Counted from the stretch's first letter, positions 1 through 10,689 are shown. The stretch is 64,000 bases of DNA from Enterococcus sp. 4G2_DIV0659 (GCF_002140715.2 NZ_NGLE02000001.1:1833001-1897000), one strand, 5' to 3'. Numbers and translations: made by a program. Notes: generated by a model not told the origin, from the letters alone.

Positions 1-1306
1 TCCCATCATACATTTTGAAAAACGGATAATAACAAATGATCGAAACAGCCAAATTAATCAACGCAATCAATACCGCTCTAAAATCACCACCAGTTCCTAG
101 AAACGCTCCGATCCCCACAGGCGAAATCCAAGGAATTCCAGTAATCACTTTATTCACTAAGCCAAGAGAAGTAGCAAAATAAGCAATGGTCACATTGATC
201 AAGGGCGTTACAATAAACGGAATAATCAAATAAGGATTATAAACAATCGGCGCCCCGAAAATCACCGGCTCATTGATATTAAACAAACCAGGTAACACAG
301 CCGCTTTCCCCAAGACTTTCAACTGATCAGATTTTGCCACAAAAATCATCAACAAAACCAATCCAAGTGTACTACCAGCACCTCCGATAAAGATATACAT
401 ATTGACAAAATCGCCAGCGAAAATATTCGATCCACCATCAATATTTTCAGTCAATGCCACCAATAAAATCGGATTGATAAAACTATTTTTGATTACAGCT
501 GTTCCATGAACCCCAACAGCCCAAAGTAGATGGATCAATAACATGATCACGATGATCCCTAGCCAAGAACCCGTCAAATCTTTTACAAACTCAAACGGTT
601 TCGATAATAACCCATGTAAATCAGTATGGAATACTGCTAAAATCGTATTGATGAATAACATGACAAACGCAATAAAAATAGCAGGAATCAATGAAGCAAA
701 AGCTTTGCTTACACCATCAGGAACCCCTTCTGGCATCCGAATCGTAATATTTTTTTTCACGCACCAGCGATAAATTTGTGTCGCAATTACTGCTGTAAGG
801 ATCCCAATAAAAATCCCAACACCACTAAAACGAGTGACCCAGCCACCAAGTGCGATACCATTATAAACGATCGATGTTTCACTTTTTGATTGAATCAACT
901 GGGCACCGCCATCAACGATATCAGTTTGTACGACTGTCATTAAAAAGGCAAACAACCCTAAAATAGCCCCAACAAAACTACTTAGCCCGTCGCTTTCTTC
1001 TTTCCGATAAATATCCGTTAAATAATAAGCGGTCGCTAAACAGTAAAAAATGGCAATTGAACCAATCGACATAGTAGTCGCTACACTATAAATTGGCGCA
1101 AATTTCAAAATCGTGTGTTCAAAAAACGGTGCGAGTGGTGGGATGATTTGCGGCAAATTATTGATGATCAGAAAAATCGAACCAACAATCGTAAACGGCA
1201 CCGTGATGATCCCAGCTTGCATAATTGCGCGAATAAAGCGCAAATTCGCAACCTTATTCAATGGCGGCATCAATCTTGTTTCTAAAAAGGTAAATACTTT
1301 ATTCAT
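1..1306 (-). CDS. PTS beta-glucoside/cellobiose-type permease EIIC (partial)
   Basis: Membrane permease component of a phosphotransferase system, lactose/cellobiose (CelB-like) family, importing a beta-glucoside or related disaccharide as its 6-phosphate. The reading frame is open from the ATG at 1306 to the window edge, so the C-terminus is missing; about 435 residues are visible, close to the usual full length. The N-terminus (MNKVFTFLETRLMPPLNKVA) and the hydrophobic segments, including WAVGVHGTAVI and the later FNINEPVIFGAPIVYNP, are typical of the family. It lies 15 bases downstream of the GH1 gene and is probably cotranscribed. No EIIA or EIIB is visible; they may lie beyond the window or be shared. 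Sugar specificity is inferred only from the neighbouring glucosidase. Confidence 0.9.
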   Translation of the reverse strand, partial: MNKVFTFLETRLMPPLNKVANLRFIRAIMQAGIITVPFTIVGSIFLIINNLPQIIPPLAPFFEHTILKFAPIYSVATTMSIGSIAIFYCLATAYYLTDIYRKEESDGLSSFVGAILGLFAFLMTVVQTDIVDGGAQLIQSKSETSIVYNGIALGGWVTRFSGVGIFIGILTAVIATQIYRWCVKKNITIRMPEGVPDGVSKAFASLIPAIFIAFVMLFINTILAVFHTDLHGLLSKPFEFVKDLTGSWLGIIVIMLLIHLLWAVGVHGTAVIKNSFINPILLVALTENIDGGSNIFAGDFVNMYIFIGGAGSTLGLVLLMIFVAKSDQLKVLGKAAVLPGLFNINEPVIFGAPIVYNPYLIIPFIVTPLINVTIAYFATSLGLVNKVITGIPWISPVGIGAFLGTGGDFRAVLIALINLAVSIICYYPFFKMYDG

Positions 1307-1321
1307 TTTTTTCTCCTTTCC

Positions 1322-2758
<1,437 letters not shown>

Positions 2759-2760
2759 TT

Positions 2761-2789
2761 AGAATAAGTGATTGTCTGTATAAATTCAA
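2761..2789 (-). promoter_or_regulatory. Putative sigma-A promoter for the GH1/PTS operon
   Basis: Read on the minus strand: -35 TTGAAT (2789-2784), 17-base spacer, -10 TATTCT (2766-2761), followed by the cre-like box and then the GH1 ribosome site. Confidence 0.5.
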
Positions 2790-2800
2790 TACAATCAAAA

Positions 2801-2834
2801 GAACTGTTCATGAAAGAATTTTTATGAACAGTTC
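2801..2834. repeat. 11-bp inverted repeat between the DeoR and GH1 genes
   Basis: Arms GAACTGTTCAT (2801-2811) and ATGAACAGTTC (2824-2834) are perfect inverted copies 12 bases apart. They lie just upstream of the GH1 -35 hexamer and downstream of the DeoR gene. The hairpin, followed on the minus strand by TTTTGATTGT, could end DeoR transcription. The same site could instead be a regulator-binding operator. Confidence 0.55.
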
Positions 2835-2880
2835 AAAGATAGTTAATACATGAAAAGCGAATTCTCCAAGTATACCTTTT

Positions 2881-3654
2881 TTATTCAGTTAAGATGTCAA
2901 TGGAGATTCCTTGGGCTTGGTAATTCGTAAAAATAGCTGGTGGGATTGCCGCATCGGTATACAACGTATCGAATAAAAATGTTCTATCAATCATAAATGA
3001 GCTGACCGATTCAAGGTTAGTGGAAGGTGTATAAACGATTTTAAGTCCGTTTGTATGTTGAATCATGGTTCGGTAAATAAAAGATTCGCTCAATGTTTTT
3101 GTGGTAACTTCATGGCTATTAAAACCAGAAGCTTCAATGATACAAAGATCAGCTTCAACTTTATTGAAAGAATGTGTAGCAAAATCGCCAACAAGGGCGT
3201 TCGTATGCTTCTCTAGTTCACCACCACTAACCGAAATCAATGCTTTTTTCTCCGAGTGATCGATAGATATAGCTGAAACATCGTTGGTTAAAATAGTGAG
3301 GTCTAAAAAAGATAATTCATAAATTATTTTATGCGAGAAATCGCCAGCACCAACAAAAAGTAGTGTGCCAATTGATAAGAAAGGCTTGATTTTTTCAATA
3401 AAAGCAGTGATTGGAAAGGTTATTTCTTTGAAAGTTGAGTGAGAGATGGTCTTTTTTTTATGCAGTAATCTTGCACCACCATAGAAGCGTTCAATCATCT
3501 TTTTCTTTTCTAAAAATAATAAATCTCGACGGATTGTTACAGCAGAAACGTTAAAAAAATTTGCAAGTTCAGTAACTGTTAAACGCTCGCTCTCTTTTAA
3601 ACGTTCAATTAACTGTTCTCTACGTCTAAAAACATCACCCTGACTAATTTTCAT
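2881..3654 (-). CDS. DeoR-family transcriptional regulator
   Basis: 257-aa regulator. The N-terminal winged helix-turn-helix is the classic DeoR type (LTVTELANFFNVSAVTIRRD, about residues 23-42, then a recognition-wing segment ending FYGGARLL). The C-terminal part resembles the DeoR sugar-phosphate sensor fold (a GAGDFSHKI-like phosphate loop and an LTNDVSAI segment), though more diverged than the usual GGT and TNS motifs. AGGAGG lies 6 bases before the ATG. It is oriented with the GH1/PTS genes and separated from them by 167 bases holding a promoter, cre-like site and inverted repeat, so it is the likely specific regulator of that operon, with a phosphorylated sugar as effector. Target assignment is inference. 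Confidence 0.85.
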   Translation of the reverse strand: MKISQGDVFRRREQLIERLKESERLTVTELANFFNVSAVTIRRDLLFLEKKKMIERFYGGARLLHKKKTISHSTFKEITFPITAFIEKIKPFLSIGTLLFVGAGDFSHKIIYELSFLDLTILTNDVSAISIDHSEKKALISVSGGELEKHTNALVGDFATHSFNKVEADLCIIEASGFNSHEVTTKTLSESFIYRTMIQHTNGLKIVYTPSTNLESVSSFMIDRTFLFDTLYTDAAIPPAIFTNYQAQGISIDILTE

Positions 3655-3810
3655 GAGTTCCTCCTAATTTAAAAGCTGAAAAAGCTAGCCGGTCATTTTG
3701 AATTTAGTCATAGTATAGACAAATTTCTACATAAAAGATAGCTTGTTTCATCAAGGATTTGATGCTATATTTTGTTAAACAAGTCAGAAACAGTCTGGAG
3801 GGGCAGTTTT

Positions 3811-6165
3811 ATGGGAGAGTCCAAACAAGTTCCTTTTCATTTATCTTTGATGAAAGTTAGCTATGCACCACCGCAAATTAGTGAGTATTTAACCTTATTT
3901 CTCATGCTTAGCGGTAGTATGGTTGTTACTATTGGGGAAAAAGAGTATCAGCTCAATGCGGATGATTTATTAGCAATCAATCCACATCAACAGTATCAAG
4001 TGAAGAGTTCAGAGAAAAATTTGCTGTTATTTTTGCGTATTTCCAGAGCACCTTTTACAGTGCATTTTAAAGAAAATTGGTTACCTTACATTGATTGCTC
4101 TACGACTCAGGCCGAGGATAAAGAGACTGAAAAATTTCAGTATTTACGGGAGTCATTAGTCCATTTGATGGCTGCTTATTTTAAACAAAGTGAAGACTCT
4201 GAATTAGAGATTTATCAACATTTATTCACCGTGCTGAAGCAATTAGTCAAAAACTTTAAAAAGGAAGTCGTACCGACGCCCCAGATTGTGACAAATTTGG
4301 CAGATACTCGAATGAATCAACTACTAGAGGAAATCCAAAAAAATTATGATCAACCTATTTCGTTGGAATCTTTAGCTGAAAAAAGCGGGTTATCCTATTA
4401 TCATTTATCCCGTTCATTTAAAAAACAAATAGGGATGAATTTTACCGAATATTTAAATCAGGTTCGCTTGATGCATGCTGCAGAAAGTTTAGTTTTAACT
4501 GGACAATCGGTTATTAAAGTGGCTTTAAACAACGGTTTTTCCAATCCTAAAAATTTTCATCAAGTATTTAAGAAACAATACGGCGTAACACCAGCGAATT
4601 TTCGGAAAAAGTATTCTCTAGCAACGAATCAACTGAAGCAGACAGCAGGTAGTGCAGAATATCAAGAAATAACTGGGGCAAAAGCATTACAAGAGCTGGC
4701 AAAGTATTTAGCGGAAAAGGATATTGAAGATGAGAATGCTGCGATTGAGCAACGCCTGCAATTGAATTTACCTAAAGAGACTCAGCCCAATTATCATTGT
4801 AGTAAAAAAATTATAAAAATTGGTCCAGCAAGTGAAGGTCTAGCAAGTGGTGTTCAGCGAGAACTATGTATTTTACAACAAGATTTAGCGTTTGATTTAG
4901 TTCAATTTGAAGGCTTTTGTGAAGAGACGAATTTTGATAATGATGTGTTGATGGTCTCGGAGTATATTTTAAACAATCAATGGTTTGATTTTTTAGTGAG
5001 TATCCAGTTAAAGCCGATGATTCAACTTTATTTACCAGAAAATTATATCGAAAAAGAAGACGTACAACGTTGGTGTGACAAGCAACTAAAGATTATCCGC
5101 TACTTTTTAAATCGTTATGGCAAAGATGAAGTCAATCAATGGTATATTCAATGGTCTTTACCTAAAATGAGCGGTATTTGGAATGAGGGCAGTCGGTGGG
5201 GCTATCATTATTTTTATCGAAAATTAAAGCAAATGATTCCTAATTGTAAGTTAGGATTGATGTCATTGCGTTCATTGAGTGAAAAAGAATATCAGCAATA
5301 CCAAGAGTTCATTCACGAACAAGGAGAGCAGCGTTGTCTACCTGATTTTATTAGTTTTCATGCGGATCCTTATGCTTCGTCTTTGATCAAAGATGAGCAT
5401 GCATTGCGATTTAAAAAGTATCAGCAAGAAATTTTAAGTCGAGTAAAATCGGTGATTGCCAATCATCAACGAAATGAGTGTACCGTGCATTCAAAGTGGT
5501 CGCCCGAGCTGTTTTTAACGGATTGGAATACCTTGGTTGGAGAAGGAAATACCTTTTCTGGTACATTTTTCCGTTCGGCATTGATTTTGGAATCAATTGT
5601 TGAGTTATCAAAAGAAGTGACAGGGATTGCTTTTTGGTTGAACATTAAAGTGAAAGAACGTCAGACGCATACCAGAGAAGATAGCAGTTTATCTGTTTTT
5701 CTTTATGGCGAGTTGAGACGACCGCTCTTTTTTTCATTACAATTTTTAAATCATTTACAAGGGGAGTTAGTCGCTAGTGGAGATAGTTACATTTTGACGC
5801 GAAATCAAGGACAATACCAGCTTCTACTCTATAATTCCAGCTATCTTGATCCGTCGTATTCAGTAGACACTTTTCAAGTGCAGTATCAGACCAAAAAAGT
5901 GAGGATTCATTTGAACGATTTACCTGTAGGCGATTATTTGATTCGGGAATATGTGTTAGATAAAGATCATGGTGGTATTTATAATGATTGGATCAGAGTT
6001 GGCGGTCAAGCGGAATTGGATTATGAGCTGCAGAAATATTTAGAACAAAAAACAATTCCAAAATTTGAGTTGAAAAAAGAAAGGATCGACTCTTTTGGGT
6101 ATGAGTTGGAAACAACACTGACCTTGAATGCTTGTCAGTTGTACTTGTTTCAGCCATTGTATTAA
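3811..6165 (+). CDS. AraC-family regulator fused to a degenerate GH39-like domain
   Basis: 784-aa regulator in three parts. Residues about 1-100 form an AraC-type cupin sensor. Residues about 168-268 form the two helix-turn-helix DNA-binding unit (ISLESLAEKSGLSYYHLSRS, then the second helix pair ending NPKNFHQVFKKQYGVTPANF). From about 325 to the end the protein resembles GH39 beta-xylosidase. Where an active GH39 has the acid/base Glu (N-E-P), this protein reads WSLPKM. Where the nucleophile Glu is expected (T-E-W-N), it reads LTDWN. It is therefore probably a sugar-sensing rather than hydrolytic domain. GGAGGGG lies 7 bases before the ATG at 3811; a TTG 39 bases upstream is less likely. It is transcribed towards the MFS/serine dehydratase operon and may activate it. 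Confidence 0.85.
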   Translation: MGESKQVPFHLSLMKVSYAPPQISEYLTLFLMLSGSMVVTIGEKEYQLNADDLLAINPHQQYQVKSSEKNLLLFLRISRAPFTVHFKENWLPYIDCSTTQAEDKETEKFQYLRESLVHLMAAYFKQSEDSELEIYQHLFTVLKQLVKNFKKEVVPTPQIVTNLADTRMNQLLEEIQKNYDQPISLESLAEKSGLSYYHLSRSFKKQIGMNFTEYLNQVRLMHAAESLVLTGQSVIKVALNNGFSNPKNFHQVFKKQYGVTPANFRKKYSLATNQLKQTAGSAEYQEITGAKALQELAKYLAEKDIEDENAAIEQRLQLNLPKETQPNYHCSKKIIKIGPASEGLASGVQRELCILQQDLAFDLVQFEGFCEETNFDNDVLMVSEYILNNQWFDFLVSIQLKPMIQLYLPENYIEKEDVQRWCDKQLKIIRYFLNRYGKDEVNQWYIQWSLPKMSGIWNEGSRWGYHYFYRKLKQMIPNCKLGLMSLRSLSEKEYQQYQEFIHEQGEQRCLPDFISFHADPYASSLIKDEHALRFKKYQQEILSRVKSVIANHQRNECTVHSKWSPELFLTDWNTLVGEGNTFSGTFFRSALILESIVELSKEVTGIAFWLNIKVKERQTHTREDSSLSVFLYGELRRPLFFSLQFLNHLQGELVASGDSYILTRNQGQYQLLLYNSSYLDPSYSVDTFQVQYQTKKVRIHLNDLPVGDYLIREYVLDKDHGGIYNDWIRVGGQAELDYELQKYLEQKTIPKFELKKERIDSFGYELETTLTLNACQLYLFQPLY

Positions 6166-6185
6166 ATGAATAGAGTGTCTTTTTC

Positions 6186-6215
6186 AGGGGGAGCAAAAAG
6201 CTCCCCTGTTTTTTT
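6186..6215 (+). terminator. Rho-independent terminator
   Basis: Stem AGGGGGAGC / GCTCCCCT with an AAAAA loop, followed by GTTTTTTT, 20 bases after the AraC gene. Confidence 0.85.
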
Positions 6216-6300
6216 GCTTTTCTCTTTTTTATTTCTTTTTATTTAAAATATTAAGACTATATAGAGCAATTAAAGTCATTTTTATTTTTAGATACTTTTA

Positions 6301-6306
6301 TATAAT
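6301..6306 (+). promoter_or_regulatory. Putative -10 box of the MFS/sda operon
   Basis: Perfect TATAAT with no recognisable -35 hexamer at the expected 17-base spacing (ATTTTT at 6278-6283). This suggests dependence on an activator, the neighbouring AraC protein being the obvious candidate (inference). Confidence 0.5.
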
Positions 6307-6314
6307 AAACGCAT

Positions 6315-6328
6315 AGAAAACGTTTTCT
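6315..6328. promoter_or_regulatory. cre box (CcpA site), perfect palindrome
   Basis: AGAAAACGTTTTCT is a perfect 14-bp palindrome, one mismatch from the cre consensus. It begins 9 bases after the TATAAT box and precedes the GGAGG ribosome site of the MFS gene. This is the standard repressing position for CcpA. Confidence 0.8.
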
Positions 6329-6353
6329 TATATTTGAGCAATGGAGGAAAAAA

Positions 6354-7553
6354 ATGGAGACACAAGTTGAAAAAACAACAAACAAAAGCAGTGTAGGGCT
6401 GATTTTTGCTTTAATGGCTGGTTACTCGATGATTTACATGGATAAAAGCATGATTTCTACCGCTGTTTTGCCGATCACGAAAGAGTTTAATTTAGATGCC
6501 GGACAAACGGGTATGATTATGTCCTTCTTTTTCTTAGGCTATTCAATGATGCAAATTCCTGGAGGCTGGTTAGCGGATAAAATTGGCGCTAAAAAAGTCT
6601 TGATGCTGTCACTTGCAATTATTTCCCTTTTTTCATTTGCTTTTGGAACAGTTAGTAGTTTGATGTTATTTATGGTTATCCGCTTTTTTGCTGGCATCGG
6701 TCATGGTGGCTATCCGCCAAGTTGTTCAAAATCAATTGCTGATAACTTTCCACAAGAAAGAAGAACGTTTATTCAGTCTTTGATTCTTTCGACATCGGGT
6801 ATTGGTGGGATTTTAGCGTTCACTTTAGGAACGAATTTGATTAATGCTAATTGGCGTTACGGTTATGTGGCTTTAGGGACATTATTTGCAATTTCCCTTG
6901 TTTTAGTCGCTTTGTTTGTACCAAATCAAGCGATTAGTAAAAAAGCAGGACATGAAACTAAGCCAGCGATCAAATTTAGTCAAGTGATCACAAATCGTAA
7001 CGTATTAGTTTTGTTTGTCGCAATGTTGTTATTGAACTTTTTACTTTATGGAAACATGTCTTGGTTGCCAAGTTATTTAGCACAAAAGTTTGCCATTGAT
7101 ATTAAAACAATTGGGTACTTATTAGCAGTAAATGCTGTTTTCCAAACAGCAGCAACAATGTTTGCAGGTGCGTTATTATCAAAATTATTTTTAGGTAAAG
7201 AACGTCTGTTTATCCTTAGTGCGACTATTTTGGCGGCGCTGTTAGTTGTTGCTTTTGTGGCGTCTAACAATCTAGTCTTATCGATGATTTGTTTGATTTC
7301 TGTCAGTATGGTTTCGGTCAGTGCGTTTACAGCAATTTTTACGTGGCCGCATAAAATCATGGACCCATCAATCATTGGTTCTTCAATCGGAATTATCAAT
7401 ACTGGCGGTACACTAGGCGGTTTCTTAGCACCGCTGATTTTAGGTCAATTAATCAAAGCTGCTGGAGGTTCATTTACTTTAGCATTTGGGTTTATGGCAG
7501 TAGCAAGTCTACTTTGCGGACTTTGTGTATTAGGAGTGAGAAAAGAAGCGTAA
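6354..7553 (+). CDS. MFS transporter (anion:cation symporter-like)
   Basis: 399-aa inner-membrane carrier with about 12 hydrophobic helices. It carries the major facilitator signature between helices 2 and 3 (GGWLADKIGAKKVLM, about residues 67-81), the D-x-x-M-I-S loop in helix 1 and R-x-F-A-G-I-G-H-G-G in helix 4, which recall the organic-anion/glucarate branch. GGAGG lies 6 bases before the ATG. Its stop overlaps the start of sdaAB by one base, so the four genes to 10585 form one transcript. The next genes make serine dehydratase and an M20 hydrolase, so it may import a serine-containing or N-acylated amino compound. The substrate is not determined by sequence. Confidence 0.85.
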   Translation: METQVEKTTNKSSVGLIFALMAGYSMIYMDKSMISTAVLPITKEFNLDAGQTGMIMSFFFLGYSMMQIPGGWLADKIGAKKVLMLSLAIISLFSFAFGTVSSLMLFMVIRFFAGIGHGGYPPSCSKSIADNFPQERRTFIQSLILSTSGIGGILAFTLGTNLINANWRYGYVALGTLFAISLVLVALFVPNQAISKKAGHETKPAIKFSQVITNRNVLVLFVAMLLLNFLLYGNMSWLPSYLAQKFAIDIKTIGYLLAVNAVFQTAATMFAGALLSKLFLGKERLFILSATILAALLVVAFVASNNLVLSMICLISVSMVSVSAFTAIFTWPHKIMDPSIIGSSIGIINTGGTLGGFLAPLILGQLIKAAGGSFTLAFGFMAVASLLCGLCVLGVRKEA

Positions 7554-8215
7554 TGTCAGACAAAAAATTTAAATATAAAAGTGCCTTTGATATCATCGGC
7601 CCAATTATGGTCGGACCCTCCAGCTCGCATACAGCTGGAGCGGTTCGAATCGGAAAAATGGCAAGAGAACTTTATAAACATACGCCCCAAAAATTGATGG
7701 TAACATTTTTTGGCTCATTTGCTGAAACCTATAAAGGACATGGGACGGCAGTTGCGATTGTGGCAGGGGTTTTAGGCTTTGAAACAAATGATGAACGGAT
7801 TCCCGATTCAATCGAAATTGCCGAAAAACAAGGAGTAATCATTGAATTTTTAGTAAGCGCAAAAGAAACAGAACATGCCAATACAGTAAATTTAGAGCTG
7901 ATTGATGAACAAGAAAAACTGAATTTAACAGCTATTTCAATTGGAGGCGGCAGTATCCAATTAATTGAACTCAATCATCACTCAACGTTATTGAATCAAG
8001 ATCAGGGCAATGGCTTGGTTTTTACTACAAGTCGGCCCAAAGAAGCTATTTCAGACATTACAGACGCGCTAGAAAGCCCTGTGTTTGTAGAGGTAAAGCA
8101 GCTGGAGGAAGAGAGTATTTTCTTTGTTGAAACAGTTAGTGATATTAGCCAAAAATTAGTAACAAAAATTAAAGAACTACCTGGAGTAACTGCAGTCTTG
8201 CCAACGACTGGTTAA
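7553..8215 (+). CDS. sdaAB: L-serine dehydratase, beta subunit
   Basis: 220-aa subunit of the iron-sulfur L-serine ammonia-lyase, which turns L-serine into pyruvate and ammonia. The family start (F-D-I-I-G-P-I-M-V-G-P-S-S-S-H-T-A-G-A, about residues 9-27) and the later G-H-G-T segment are present, followed by a C-terminal ACT-like regulatory region. The start is the ATG at 7553 overlapping the upstream TAA, with GGAG 18 bases before it; upstream in-frame starts would lie inside the MFS gene. It pairs with sdaAA 18 bases downstream. Length is standard for the separated beta chain. Confidence 0.93.
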   Translation: MSDKKFKYKSAFDIIGPIMVGPSSSHTAGAVRIGKMARELYKHTPQKLMVTFFGSFAETYKGHGTAVAIVAGVLGFETNDERIPDSIEIAEKQGVIIEFLVSAKETEHANTVNLELIDEQEKLNLTAISIGGGSIQLIELNHHSTLLNQDQGNGLVFTTSRPKEAISDITDALESPVFVEVKQLEEESIFFVETVSDISQKLVTKIKELPGVTAVLPTTG

Positions 8216-8233
8216 AATAAGGACGTGAATTTT

Positions 8234-9109
8234 TTGTTTGAATCAATTGAAGAACTTGTACAACGAGCTAAAGAAAATCAATGTAAAATATCAGAGATCA
8301 TGATTACTCAGGAAATAGAAACTTCCGGACGTAGCCGAACCGAAATCATGAACCAAATGGCCTTGAATCTAGAGACGATGGAAGCCGCAGTAGCTAAAGG
8401 CGTTCAAGGTGTCCGTTCTCATTCGGGCTTAACTGGTTATGATGCAAAAAAATTACAGGACTACTTGGATAAGCAGGCGGTATTAACGGATAATATCTTT
8501 GTCAAAGCGTTATGTTATGCAGTGGCAACTAACGAAGTCAATGCAGCGATGGGTATGATTTGCGCTACGCCAACAGCGGGTTCAGCAGGAGTCGTTCCAG
8601 GTGTGTTATTGGCGTTTAGTGAAAAATTTTCCTCAACGCGTGAAGAGATGATAAACTTTTTATTCACTGCCGCAGCATTTGGCTTTGTGACAGCTAATAA
8701 TGCGATGATATCTGGTGCACAGGGCGGTTGCCAGGCTGAAATCGGTTCAGCGTCCGGGATGGCAGCAGCAGCGTTGGTCGAAATGGCTGGAGGGACACCA
8801 GAACAAGCAAGTCATGGGTTTGCCATTGCTTTGAATAATCTGATTGGTTTAGCCTGTGACCCTGTTGCAGGTTTGGTAGAAATTCCTTGTATCAAAAGAA
8901 ATGCTGGTGGCACATCTAATGCTATTAGTGCAGCAGAAATGGCGTTAGCAGGAATTGAGAGTGAGATTCCTGCAGATGAAGTTGTAGAAACAATGTATCG
9001 GGTTGGTCGGAGCATGCCAGCTGATATTCGTGAAACAGGTATTGGCGGATTAGCTGGAACGAAGACAGGAAAACGAATAGCTAAAGAATTATTTGGCATT
9101 GATCGATAG
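8234..9109 (+). CDS. sdaAA: L-serine dehydratase, alpha subunit
   Basis: 291-aa catalytic subunit of the [4Fe-4S] serine dehydratase. Family features seen are C-A-T-P-T-A-G-S-A-G (near residue 110), GGCQAEIGSASGMAAAA, and CDPVAGLVEIPC with conserved cysteines for the cluster. The start is probably the TTG at 8234, which lies 10 bases after the AAGGA ribosome site and gives MFESIEELV. The GTG at 8225 is only one base from that site. It forms the heterodimer with the sdaAB product and supplies pyruvate from serine. Confidence 0.92.
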   Translation: MFESIEELVQRAKENQCKISEIMITQEIETSGRSRTEIMNQMALNLETMEAAVAKGVQGVRSHSGLTGYDAKKLQDYLDKQAVLTDNIFVKALCYAVATNEVNAAMGMICATPTAGSAGVVPGVLLAFSEKFSSTREEMINFLFTAAAFGFVTANNAMISGAQGGCQAEIGSASGMAAAALVEMAGGTPEQASHGFAIALNNLIGLACDPVAGLVEIPCIKRNAGGTSNAISAAEMALAGIESEIPADEVVETMYRVGRSMPADIRETGIGGLAGTKTGKRIAKELFGIDR

Positions 9110-9154
9110 AATATAAAGGAATGTTAGATACATCACAGAAAGGAAGCGTTAAGA

Positions 9155-10585
9155 ATGAATGCAAAACAACAAATCTCAGAGTTAATCGATGCAAAAAAAG
9201 ACCAATTTATCGCAGCAGCAGATCGAATTTGGGGAACACCAGAAACAAGATTTGCTACAGTGGAATCTGTTAAACCTTTTTTAGAAATCTTAGAAAAAGA
9301 AGGCTTCTCCATTGAAAAAGGTGTGGCGAATATGGAACATTCTTTTGTTGCAACTTATGGTAGCGGGAATCCAGTTATTGGGATTTTAGCAGAATACGAT
9401 GCCTTAGGAAACCTGAGTCAAGTAGCTGATTTAGGTGAACAAAAAGCAGAAGTTAATGGTGGAAATGGACATGGTTGCGGTCATAATCTGCTAGGAACAG
9501 GTGCGTTAGCTGGCACTATTGGTATAAAAGATTTAATGGAAAAGGAACAATTATCAGGAACCATTAAATTGTTTGGCTGTCCAGCAGAAGAAAGTGGTTA
9601 CGGCAAAGCCTTTATGGCAAGAGACGGCGTGTTTGATTGTCTGGATGTTGCACTAACATGGCACCCGATGGACACAAGCATGGCTTGGGGGCTAAGTAGT
9701 TTAGCTGTTTATCAAGTATATTATAACTTTAAAGGAATTTCTGCTCATGCGGCGGCAGCTCCTGAACATGGTCGAAGTGCTTTAGATGCGGCTGAGTTGA
9801 TGAATATTGGGGTTCAATTTTTACGTGAGCATATTATTGATGAGGGACGAGTTCATTATGCATTTATGGATGCTGGGGGTGAATCAGCGAATGTGGTTCA
9901 ACCAACAGCTAGCCTATACTACTTTATCCGTGCACCAAAATTAGAACAAGCAGAAAAAATCTACAAACGCGTGAATAAAATTGCAGAAGGTGCAGCATTG
10001 ATGACGGAAACAGAGCTGGAAATCGTATTTGATTCTGCCTGTGCAAACTATATCCCAAATCGTGCGGTAACGACGGCAATGTATGAAAACTTTAAAGAAT
10101 TTGGTAACTTGAATCTAACACAAGAAGATCAAGAATATAGCCAAAGATATTATGATAGCTTAAATGAAGCAACAAAAGCTAGTTTGATAGCTAGAGCAAG
10201 ACAAAGCAATCCAACAGCCAGCGAAGAAGAAATTGAGCGACTTGGAACGATGCCGATTTTAGATCAAATCAGTCCCCTCGTTTTCTCAGAAGAAACTTCT
10301 GGATCGACAGATGTCGGTGATGTGAGCTGGGTTTGTCCGACAGCACAAGTTTTAGTAGGATGTGAACCACAAGGAACACCGCCGCATTCTTGGCAATGGG
10401 TCGCTAATGGCAAATCATCTGTAGCACATAAAGGATTACTAGCAGCCGGCAAAACAATAGCAACAACAGCATACGATTTATTAACGAATCCTGAACTAGT
10501 TGCACAAGCGAAAGCAGAACATCAAGTCACAGTTGGTGGCAAAAAATATCAATCTGCGATTCCAGCAGATGTTATGCCGAAATAA
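9155..10585 (+). CDS. M20D-family amidohydrolase (AbgB-like)
   Basis: 476-aa metal-dependent amidohydrolase/peptidase related to the p-aminobenzoyl-glutamate hydrolase B subunit and other M20D enzymes that remove amide-linked groups from amino acids. Metal and catalytic motifs are visible: GILAEYDALGN (about 80-90), GHGCGHNLLGTG (about 105-116), CPAEESGYGK (about 147-156), TWHPMD and a C-terminal H-K-G-L segment; the dimerisation domain lies between. AAAGGAAG precedes the ATG by about 8 bases. As the last gene of the MFS-sdaAB-sdaAA operon it may release serine from an imported conjugate for deamination. That substrate link is inference. Confidence 0.87.
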   Translation: MNAKQQISELIDAKKDQFIAAADRIWGTPETRFATVESVKPFLEILEKEGFSIEKGVANMEHSFVATYGSGNPVIGILAEYDALGNLSQVADLGEQKAEVNGGNGHGCGHNLLGTGALAGTIGIKDLMEKEQLSGTIKLFGCPAEESGYGKAFMARDGVFDCLDVALTWHPMDTSMAWGLSSLAVYQVYYNFKGISAHAAAAPEHGRSALDAAELMNIGVQFLREHIIDEGRVHYAFMDAGGESANVVQPTASLYYFIRAPKLEQAEKIYKRVNKIAEGAALMTETELEIVFDSACANYIPNRAVTTAMYENFKEFGNLNLTQEDQEYSQRYYDSLNEATKASLIARARQSNPTASEEEIERLGTMPILDQISPLVFSEETSGSTDVGDVSWVCPTAQVLVGCEPQGTPPHSWQWVANGKSSVAHKGLLAAGKTIATTAYDLLTNPELVAQAKAEHQVTVGGKKYQSAIPADVMPK

Positions 10586-10590
10586 AATAG

Positions 10591-10637
10591 AAAAAGAAAG
10601 CTGAGCGCCAATAAAAGGGGAGCTCAGCTTTCTTTTA
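10591..10637 (+). terminator. Rho-independent terminator of the sda/M20 operon
   Basis: Stem AAAGAAAGCTGAGC / GCTCAGCTTTCTTTT with about a 16-base loop, immediately after the M20 stop codon. Confidence 0.85.
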
Positions 10638-10689
10638 TCTCAAAACATAGTATAATCTGATTATAAAAAGCAAGAACAGGAGCAAGCAG

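Noticed and set aside
7073..7399. 108-codon minus-strand frame inside the MFS gene
   Set aside because: A shadow of hydrophobic codons on the other strand; no start signal.
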